Shown: positions 1 through 5,044 of the stretch, one piece after another
How the letters are laid out: every line of letters begins with the position of its first letter
Numbering within the stretch: position 1 is the stretch's first letter
DNA from: Oscillospiraceae bacterium
Lineage (GTDB): Bacteria > Bacillota > Clostridia > Oscillospirales > Ruminococcaceae
Assembly (NCBI GenBank): GCA_029098085.1
Contig: JAQXNQ010000067.1
Span: 1-6,728, forward strand
Length of the DNA stretch: 6,728 bases
Reading direction: 5' to 3'
Notes under the pieces: model-generated
Told to the model about the DNA's origin: nothing
Database searches by the model: none
What the model saw: only the letters and a program-made list of their open reading frames with translations
Made by a program: the position numbers and the translations under genes

Positions 1-2
1 CC

Positions 3-35
3 CTGAGACAGGCGGCTGCGGAGCCGTTACCGTAA
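3..35 (+). CDS. Possible C-terminal tail of an upstream gene (partial)
   Basis: Reading frame 3 gives ten residues, LRQAAAEPLP, and then a TAA stop at 33-35. That stop overlaps the ribosome binding site of the next gene, a common arrangement between tightly packed operon genes. Frame 1 stops at once (TGA 4-6). Frame 2 is open into the next gene, so it cannot be excluded as an N-terminal extension. The fragment is too short to identify. Confidence 0.3.
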   Translation: MRQAAAEPLP

Positions 36-40
36 GGAGG
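35..40 (+). promoter_or_regulatory. Ribosome binding site fixing the start of the CinA-sortase gene
   Basis: AGGAGG lies 6 nt before the ATG at 47. The frame is open further upstream to the window edge, so this site is what supports 47 as the true start. Confidence 0.8.
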
Positions 41-46
41 AATGGT

Positions 47-1486
47 ATGGATTCTGTCATTCGGGCAGCGGAAGCGCTTCTTTCGCTGCTGCAGCAGGAA
101 AAATTGACGCTGGCTGTGGCTGAAGGCTCCAGCGGCGGCGCTCTTTCCCAGGCGCTGACGGCGCTGCCGGGCGCTTCGGCGGTTTTTCAGGCCGGCATTG
201 TGGGCTACAGCGATAGCGCCAAACAGCAGCATATCGGCGTACCGGCCAAGGTCTTCCGCAGGTACGGTGCCGTTTCGGAGGAGGCCGCCGCCGCCATGGC
301 GCATCTGGTGCGCGGCCGCTGCAAAACCTCTCTGGGCCTTTCCGTCACCGGCATTGAGGGCCCCTCCGGCGGCTCGGACGGCAAGCCGGTTGGAACCGTT
401 TATATCGCCGTTTCAGACGGAAAAAGGATCGCCGTCCAGAAGCTGAATTTCACCTCGGACAGCTCCAATTGCCGCCTGGCTATCCGGGAGCAGTCGGTGC
501 TGGCTGCCCTTTCCCTCTGTCAGGGTATCGCGGAGAAGAATCCCGAGGCGCTGGCCCTCTGTCAGCCGGTGCGCCGGTATCGCCGCTGCCTGGGAGGCAA
601 TTTTCTTGTTTCGCTGCTGCGGTATTTTCTCCCCTGGCCGGGCGACCGGTTCAGCGATGTGTTTTTCAAGCTGCTGCTGATCGCTGCCATTGCAGCTGGC
701 GTGTGGGCGGCCTCCCAGATGACCGAGACCACCATCACCGACTATCACAGCGCCCAGGTGCTGGAGCAGGCGGTTGCCGCGCGGGAAACCGAGCCGACGC
801 CGGAGACCGAAAGCAATCTGCCGGAGGGCTATCTGTCCCAGTTTGCAGCCCTTTATGAGCTGAACGAGGATATTGCCGGGTGGATTACCATTCCGGACAC
901 CAATGTCAACCTGCCGGTCATGCAGTGTGCGGACAACTCGTACTATCTGAGCCACGACATCAACAAAGGGCACGACATCAACGGCCTGCCCTTTATGGAT
1001 TTCCGCAACAAGCTGGAGCCGGGCGTTTTTTCCACCAACACGCTGGTATATGGCCATAACATGACCTCCGGCATGATTTTCCGGGATCTGGTGTACTACA
1101 GGGATCCGGAGTACTACAAAGCCCATCCTATCGTCACCTTCGATACGGTGTACGATGAGGGCCAGTGGGTGATCTTCTCCTGCTTCGAGGCCAACACCGA
1201 GGCCTCCATCGGAGAGGTCTTCCAGTACTTCAACTTCGTCAATTCGAAGGACCCCGACCGGATTCAGTGGTACATCAACGAGGTTACCTCCCGCAGCTAT
1301 TTTACCGTGGACATTGACGTGTCCATTGATGACCAGTTCCTGACCCTGCAGACCTGCGCCAACGACCGGTATGAAACCAAGGTCTGCGTCGTGGCTCGCC
1401 GCCTGCGGGACGGCGAGTCCGCTTCCGATTTTGATTTTGACAGCGCCGTGGAGAACACCAGCCGGGTCAAACCCATCCGCTATTGA
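47..1486 (+). CDS. CinA C-terminal (PncC-like) domain fused to a membrane-anchored class B sortase
   Basis: This is a 479-residue protein in three parts. Residues 1-160 match the CinA C-terminal/nicotinamide-nucleotide amidase family: AEGSSGG at 25-31, the PGAS motif at 41-44, YSDSAK with Lys59, GAVSEE at 74-79, and TGIEGPSGG followed by KPVGTVYIA at 101-121. Members of that family hydrolyse NMN to nicotinate mononucleotide in the cytoplasm. A basic linker (RRYRR at 176-180) leads to a hydrophobic segment at about 206-223. Residues 265-453 are a class B sortase: IAGWITIPDT at 276-285, YGHNM with His337, and TLQTC with Cys437. The basic residues before the membrane segment predict N-in/C-out topology, so CinA would be inside and the sortase outside, as each domain requires. 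The usual CinA serine is Gly27 here, and the residue aligned with the sortase arginine appears to be Lys445. No start codon with a ribosome binding site lies between the domains, so the fusion reads as one polypeptide. Domain calls are firm. Activity of either half is unproven. Confidence 0.88.
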   Translation: MDSVIRAAEALLSLLQQEKLTLAVAEGSSGGALSQALTALPGASAVFQAGIVGYSDSAKQQHIGVPAKVFRRYGAVSEEAAAAMAHLVRGRCKTSLGLSVTGIEGPSGGSDGKPVGTVYIAVSDGKRIAVQKLNFTSDSSNCRLAIREQSVLAALSLCQGIAEKNPEALALCQPVRRYRRCLGGNFLVSLLRYFLPWPGDRFSDVFFKLLLIAAIAAGVWAASQMTETTITDYHSAQVLEQAVAARETEPTPETESNLPEGYLSQFAALYELNEDIAGWITIPDTNVNLPVMQCADNSYYLSHDINKGHDINGLPFMDFRNKLEPGVFSTNTLVYGHNMTSGMIFRDLVYYRDPEYYKAHPIVTFDTVYDEGQWVIFSCFEANTEASIGEVFQYFNFVNSKDPDRIQWYINEVTSRSYFTVDIDVSIDDQFLTLQTCANDRYETKVCVVARRLRDGESASDFDFDSAVENTSRVKPIRY

Positions 1487-1495
1487 TTTACTGCC

Positions 1496-1508
1496 AAAGG
1501 AATGGTGA
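1496..1508 (+). promoter_or_regulatory. Split ribosome binding site leaving the next start ambiguous
   Basis: AAAGGA (1496-1501) and GGTGA (1504-1508) together resemble the extended anti-16S match AAAGGAGGTGA with two extra bases. ATG 1502 lies inside this site and GTG 1505 only 4 nt after AAAGG, both too close for normal initiation. TTG 1514 lies 5 nt after GGTGA and would give a protein beginning MKKAFDF. I favour TTG 1514, but the longest frame starts at 1502. Confidence 0.5.
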
Positions 1509-2230
1509 ACACCTTGAAAAAAGCGTTTGATTTTCTTTCCCGTCATATCTGGCTTCAATGCATCGTTGTCGCCGTCGTCTTTTTCGGCGTGAGCCGGCTG
1601 GCCGGTGTCTCTCTGCGGGCGGTGGACGGCACCGGACGGCTGGTGATGGATCCTGGTTCCGCTCCCTCTTCCGTCCTTGCGGAGGACGGAGAGGAGACTT
1701 CCGTTTCCGGAGAGGAGAGCCTGGCTTCCTCGGATGAATCGGTGGATTGGCCCTCCGGCGGCTTCGGCGAGTGGAATACCTCGGCGGGCAGCTACAGCCC
1801 CAGTTCCGGCTCCGGCAGCTCTGGCGGCACCGGTGCTTCTTCCGGCAGTCGTCCGGTTCAGAGCCAGCCTTCTTCTCAGCCGTCCTCGTCTGAAAGCACG
1901 CCGCCTCAGCCCGAAACGCCTCCTTCCTCTGAACCGGGTGCGCCCGGCGGGCCGGACGTGTCCTTTGAGGAAAGCGGCAGCGCTTCTTCCACCGATCCCA
2001 CCCAGCCCTCCTCCACGCCTTCTGATCCTTCTGCCCCTGAGAGCAGTGAATCCGCAGAAAGCAGTTCGCAGACCTCTCCCGAAGGCCCCGGCAGCGAGGG
2101 CCCGGGCAGCAGCTCTGTGCCTCTGACGCCCGGCATGGATGTTTCCGGCGACTTTACCTCTGAAGGTGCCCTGACGCCGGGCGGTGAGGGCCCCGGCACC
2201 AGTTCTGCGCCTCTGACGCCCGGCGGCTGA
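1502..2230 (+). CDS. Membrane-anchored Ser/Pro/Gly-rich extracellular protein of unknown function
   Basis: This protein of 242 residues (238 if it starts at TTG 1514) belongs to no family I recognise. A basic N-terminus (KK, then SRH) is followed by one hydrophobic segment at about 17-36. Everything after it is low-complexity and rich in Ser, Pro, Gly and Glu, with no predicted fold. That pattern fits an uncleaved signal anchor displaying a disordered, acidic stalk outside the cell. The C-terminus holds three LTPG tetrapeptides at 208-211, 224-227 and 238-241. Two lie in near-identical 13-residue units beginning EGPG. It starts 15 nt after the sortase gene and ends 8 nt before the SpoIID-domain gene, whose N-terminal design is the same. 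There is no LPxTG-type signal followed by a membrane segment and basic tail, so it is not a standard sortase substrate. It may be a spacer or partner for the neighbouring wall enzymes; that is inference from position only. Confidence 0.75.
   Translation: MVNTLKKAFDFLSRHIWLQCIVVAVVFFGVSRLAGVSLRAVDGTGRLVMDPGSAPSSVLAEDGEETSVSGEESLASSDESVDWPSGGFGEWNTSAGSYSPSSGSGSSGGTGASSGSRPVQSQPSSQPSSSESTPPQPETPPSSEPGAPGGPDVSFEESGSASSTDPTQPSSTPSDPSAPESSESAESSSQTSPEGPGSEGPGSSSVPLTPGMDVSGDFTSEGALTPGGEGPGTSSAPLTPGG
2096..2224 (+). repeat. Direct repeat of 39 nt at the 3' end of the Ser-rich gene
   Basis: The unit at 2096-2134 recurs at 2186-2224 with 35 of 39 bases identical and a 90-nt period. Both encode EGPG, then a Ser-rich step, then PLTPG. 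A shorter partial copy (ctgacgccgggcgg) sits at 2171-2184. The differences include both synonymous and conservative changes, suggesting an older internal duplication. Confidence 0.75.
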
Positions 2231-2238
2231 TTCGGCCT

Positions 2239-3618
2239 ATGAAACTCAGTCAGAAGCTTTATCTGCAGGCCTCGGTCTCTTCCGTGCTGCTCTGCGGATT
2301 GATGGTGCTGTTTGCCTTTGCAAGCGATACGGTAGCCGTGGCGGAGGAACCGGCTCTTGCTGTCGTTTCAGAGCTGGAAGAGCAGCCGCACGGAGAAACT
2401 CCGCTGGATTTCCCCGTGTCGGAAGAGACGCCGTCCTCCTTTGCAATGTCGGAAGAGAGTCTGCTTTCCTCTGGGCAAAGCGAATCGGGGGAAAGCAGCG
2501 ATCCGGAGGAAAGCTCCTCCGGTCCGGAAGGAAGCGAAGAGCCGTCCGTCAGCTCTTCTGAAGAGAGTACATCTGCTTCCCTGCCCGCTTCTTCCGCCTC
2601 CGGGCCGCCGCCTGCGGCGGAGATCGATCCGTCCTCTGAGACTCCGTCGGTCTCTTCGTCTGCTTCCTCAGCATCTTCATCTTCGTCTTCCCAGACGTCT
2701 TCCTCTGCCTCCTCTTCTTCCTCAGCTTCTTCTGCCCCTTCCTCCGAGCCCCCTCCGGAGAGCTCTTCTCAGCCTTCTTCGGAGACGCCTTCCTCTCAGC
2801 CTGCCTCCTCCGCTCCATCGGAAGCCCCGTCTTCCTCCCCTTCCGGCGGAACGGTGCGGATGAAGGTCAACGGCACCGTACAGGAGATGGATGCATACAC
2901 CGCCCTCTGCCGGGTGGTGGAGGCGGAGATGGGCGGCAGCTTCCACACCGAGGCCCTGAAGGCTCAGGCGGTGGCGGCTTACTCCTATATCCTCTATGAA
3001 AACAACCGGGGCGCGGCCGCTTCCCTGCCCATGCGGGAGCCCACCCAGAAGACAAAGGACGCGGTTGCCGCCGTGCTGGGACAGGCCATCTATTTCGGCG
3101 GCAGCGTGGCCTTTACGCCCTATCATGCCTCTTCGGCCGGATGGACCAATCCCTCTTCGGAGGTGTGGGGCGGCAGCTACAGCTACCTGAAGAGGGTGGA
3201 GAGCATCCACGATCCCAGCAGCGCCAACAAAGATGTCACAGCCGTCTTTTCCATGAGCCGGGTCAAATCCGGGCTGGAGAATCTGCTGGGCATCACGCTG
3301 GATGAGGCGGATCCCGCCCGGTGGCTGGAGGTGACGGCTGTTTCGGACAGCGGTTATGTGCTCAGCGTCAAGGTGACCGATGCGTCCGGCGGCAGCCATA
3401 CCGTCACCGGCCGGCAGGTGCGGGAAGCGGTTCTGGCCTACGGCATCCGCAGCCACGCCTTCACCGTCTCCTGGAATGGGGAGGCCTTTGTCTTTGTGAC
3501 CAACGGCTATGGCCACGGCGTCGGCATGAGCCAGACCGGAGCGGAGGGCTACGCCCAGGACGGCTGGAGTTATCAGCAGATTCTCAATCACTATTATCCC
3601 GGCACCACCGTCCGGTAA
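2239..3618 (+). CDS. SpoIID/LytB-domain peptidoglycan protein on a Ser-rich membrane-anchored stalk
   Basis: This is a 459-residue protein. Residues 11-29 form an N-terminal hydrophobic segment, either a signal anchor or a signal peptide. Residues 36-203 are a low-complexity Ser/Glu/Pro stalk; 39 of residues 131-200 are Ser. The SpoIID domain covers about 205-459: VVEAEM with Glu230 where SpoIID has its catalytic Glu, EALKAQAVAAYSY at 238-250, YHASSAGWT and SEVW at 295-310, and GYGHGVGMSQ at 423-432. SpoIID is a lytic transglycosylase that cuts denuded glycan strands during engulfment, and LytB-type relatives enhance amidases. Here there is no SpoIIP, SpoIIQ or other sporulation gene nearby, and the long stalk suggests action at a distance from the membrane, so a vegetative wall-remodelling role is as likely as sporulation. 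No Shine-Dalgarno sequence precedes ATG 2239. The preceding stop lies only 8 nt away, suggesting translational coupling to the upstream stalk protein. Confidence 0.85.
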   Translation: MKLSQKLYLQASVSSVLLCGLMVLFAFASDTVAVAEEPALAVVSELEEQPHGETPLDFPVSEETPSSFAMSEESLLSSGQSESGESSDPEESSSGPEGSEEPSVSSSEESTSASLPASSASGPPPAAEIDPSSETPSVSSSASSASSSSSSQTSSSASSSSSASSAPSSEPPPESSSQPSSETPSSQPASSAPSEAPSSSPSGGTVRMKVNGTVQEMDAYTALCRVVEAEMGGSFHTEALKAQAVAAYSYILYENNRGAAASLPMREPTQKTKDAVAAVLGQAIYFGGSVAFTPYHASSAGWTNPSSEVWGGSYSYLKRVESIHDPSSANKDVTAVFSMSRVKSGLENLLGITLDEADPARWLEVTAVSDSGYVLSVKVTDASGGSHTVTGRQVREAVLAYGIRSHAFTVSWNGEAFVFVTNGYGHGVGMSQTGAEGYAQDGWSYQQILNHYYPGTTVR

Positions 3619-3622
3619 TCTG

Positions 3623-3629
3623 AAAGGAG
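3623..3629 (+). promoter_or_regulatory. Ribosome binding site of the AEC transporter gene
   Basis: AAAGGAG lies 9 nt before ATG 3639. A second in-frame ATG at 3645 is a weaker alternative start. The site begins just after the stop of the SpoIID-domain gene (3616-3618), consistent with an operon. Confidence 0.65.
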
Positions 3630-3638
3630 CTTCTTCCC

Positions 3639-4583
3639 ATGGATATGGCCTGGATTGTTTTCCGACAGGTTCTGATCCTGATCGTCTTTGTCTGCATGGG
3701 CATCATCGGCGTCAAGAGCGGCAAGATCACCACCGATGTTTCGAAAAATCTTTCCAACATTCTGCTGTACTTCGTCAATCCCTTTCTGATTATCGATTCC
3801 CTGAGTGTGGACTATGACCCGGATAAAACGGCGGGCTTTTTGCTGGCGTTGGCTCTGGGCGCCGCCATGCACATCGTCTTTATCTTCGGCGCGCACTTTG
3901 TTTTCCTGCGGAAGGGAGAACCGGATAAGCTTCCGGCGGAGCGGTACGCTGTGGTTCTGAGCAACGCCGGGTACATCGGCATCCCGCTGATCAACGGCAT
4001 TTTCGGCAAGGAAGCGGTTTTTTATCTGGTGGCCTATATCGTCTGCTTCAATGTCTTCAGCTGGACCTACGGCATGTGGGTGCTGCAGAAGGACCGCCGG
4101 ATGAACCTGAAAAAGATGCTGATCAATCCCGGCAATATCGGCTGTGCCATCGGCCTGACCATTTATTTTCTGCGGATTCCGCTGCCGGATATGGTCAAGA
4201 GCGTGGTATCCTCCACAGCCGGGGTCAACACCTTCCTGTCTCTGTTTGCTATCGGCATTCTCTGCGCGCAGCTCCATGTCCCCCAGCTGCTGCGGGATAA
4301 GCGGGCGCTGTATGTCTCCCTCTGCCGGCTGGTTTTCCTGCCGCTGATCTCCTTTGCCCTGCTGATCTGGTGGATCCCGCTGGTACTGCCGGAAAACGGC
4401 GTGATGATCGCGTCGGTTCTGACGGCGGCTTCTCTGACGCCGTCGGCCATGGCTCTGTCCTTTATGTGCCAGATCAGCGGCAGGGATCCGGTGTACGGCA
4501 GCAGCCTGGTATCGGTGTCCACCGTGCTCTGTGTCGTTACCGTGCCGGTGCTGACCACCCTGCTGACGGCGCTGGTGCGTTGA
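3639..4583 (+). CDS. AEC-family (auxin efflux carrier-like) membrane transporter
   Basis: This 314-residue, strongly hydrophobic protein has about ten membrane segments: roughly 5-24, 37-57, 65-90, 105-121, 124-146, 162-179, 190-209, 222-247, 253-275 and 286-309. The family signature is visible as LSNAGYIGIPL at 107-117, with matching helix-breaking prolines at NPF (47-49) and INPGNIG (162-168) and the repeat-like SLTPSAMALS at 265-274. Bacterial members of this family move organic anions such as malate or malonate, or have unknown substrates; the sequence does not decide which. The length is normal for the family (about 300-320 residues). It starts 20 nt after the SpoIID-domain gene, and its TGA stop (4581-4583) is only a few bases before the DUF1284 start, so both are probably co-transcribed. 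Nothing links it obviously to the wall genes upstream. Confidence 0.85.
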   Translation: MDMAWIVFRQVLILIVFVCMGIIGVKSGKITTDVSKNLSNILLYFVNPFLIIDSLSVDYDPDKTAGFLLALALGAAMHIVFIFGAHFVFLRKGEPDKLPAERYAVVLSNAGYIGIPLINGIFGKEAVFYLVAYIVCFNVFSWTYGMWVLQKDRRMNLKKMLINPGNIGCAIGLTIYFLRIPLPDMVKSVVSSTAGVNTFLSLFAIGILCAQLHVPQLLRDKRALYVSLCRLVFLPLISFALLIWWIPLVLPENGVMIASVLTAASLTPSAMALSFMCQISGRDPVYGSSLVSVSTVLCVVTVPVLTTLLTALVR

Positions 4584-4588
4584 GGAGG
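4583..4588 (+). promoter_or_regulatory. Ribosome binding site favouring the second ATG of the DUF1284 gene
   Basis: AGGAGG overlaps the last base of the transporter stop codon. It is only 2 nt from ATG 4591 but 5 nt from ATG 4594, so the second Met codon is the better start. Confidence 0.65.
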
Positions 4589-4590
4589 TT

Positions 4591-4986
4591 ATGATGGAGC
4601 AGCTGACCCTGCGGCCTCATCATGGCGTCTGCATCCCCAATTTCACGGGGAAGGGCTATGACGAAGCCTTCACCGAAAACATGACTCAGTTCATCCGGCG
4701 GCTGACCGACTTTCCCGGGCAGACGGTGACCCTCTGCAGCAAAGAAGACGTGCTCTGCAGCCGCTGTCCCCACAATCAAAACGGCTGCACCTCCATGGAA
4801 AAGGTGCAGCGGCTGGATCGGGAGGTGCTGGCGGCCTGCGGGCTGGAAAACGGCAGCGAAATCTCCTGGCGGGATTTCCAGCAGCTGGTGCGGCAGCGGA
4901 TTTTCTCCGGCGGCGCGTTTGAGCAAATCTGCGGCGACTGTCAGTGGTACGAGCTTTGCTGCGCCGTGCGGAAAGAGCGGGAATAA
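4591..4986 (+). CDS. DUF1284 (COG3543-type) Cys-rich putative metal or Fe-S binding protein
   Basis: The frame encodes 131 residues, or 130 if translation starts at ATG 4594, which the ribosome binding site favours. The N-terminal LRPHHGVCIPNFTGKGYDE (residues 7-25) is the hallmark of the DUF1284 family, whose function is unknown. Ten cysteines are present: Cys14, Cys49, Cys56, Cys59, Cys66, Cys83, Cys114, Cys117, Cys123 and Cys124. They include a CSRC motif (56-59) and a C-terminal CGDC plus CC cluster (114-124). With His10 and His11 these could bind a metal or an iron-sulfur cluster, as has been proposed for the family; that is inference. No signal peptide or membrane segment is visible, so the protein should be cytoplasmic. 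It is the last gene of the + strand block, followed 8 nt later by a terminator hairpin. Confidence 0.85.
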   Translation: MMEQLTLRPHHGVCIPNFTGKGYDEAFTENMTQFIRRLTDFPGQTVTLCSKEDVLCSRCPHNQNGCTSMEKVQRLDREVLAACGLENGSEISWRDFQQLVRQRIFSGGAFEQICGDCQWYELCCAVRKERE

Positions 4987-4992
4987 GAAATG

Positions 4993-5036
4993 AAAAAGCC
5001 GTCCGTCTCCTCAAGGGAAACGGACGGCTTTCTGTT
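4993..5036. terminator. Bidirectional intrinsic terminator between convergent genes
   Basis: AAAGCCGTCCGT at 4995-5006 pairs perfectly over 12 bp with ACGGACGGCTTT at 5020-5031. After one C-A mismatch the stem continues for 3 bp (5008-5010 with 5016-5018), closing a 5-nt loop. The right side ends CTTTCTGTTTT, a U tract for the + strand operon. The left side has five A (4993-4997), which read as U on the - strand and serve glyQS. It is the only intergenic DNA between the two blocks. Confidence 0.9.
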
Positions 5037-5044
5037 TTGCTGAA

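Noticed and set aside
2..16. PETGG read in frame 2 at the very start, reminiscent of a sortase motif
   Set aside because: No hydrophobic segment or basic tail follows; the frame runs straight into the ribosome binding site and the CinA domain. Treated as chance.
592..608. GGGAGG followed by TTG, a possible separate start for the sortase half
   Set aside because: The TTG is not in the sortase frame, and no in-frame ATG, GTG or TTG lies at suitable spacing before the membrane segment.
413..1558. 381-codon - strand frame antisense to the CinA-sortase gene
   Set aside because: The sense frame has clear domains and a ribosome binding site. The antisense product shows no family motif.
2722..3591. 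289-codon - strand frame antisense to the SpoIID-domain gene
   Set aside because: Shadow of a GC-rich gene. Its C-terminal Arg/Gly-rich part is just the complement of the Ser-codon tract.
2239..3618. Calling this the sporulation gene spoIID
   Set aside because: The domain matches, but the long Ser stalk and the absence of sporulation neighbours make the specific gene name unsafe.
1502..3618. Ser-rich stalks as a CRISPR-like or satellite repeat array
   Set aside because: Apart from the one 39-nt pair, the similarity is low-complexity codon bias without a regular period or spacer structure.
3594..4277. 227-codon - strand frame antisense to the AEC transporter
   Set aside because: The product lacks membrane segments or motifs and has no start signal, while the sense frame has a clear family signature.
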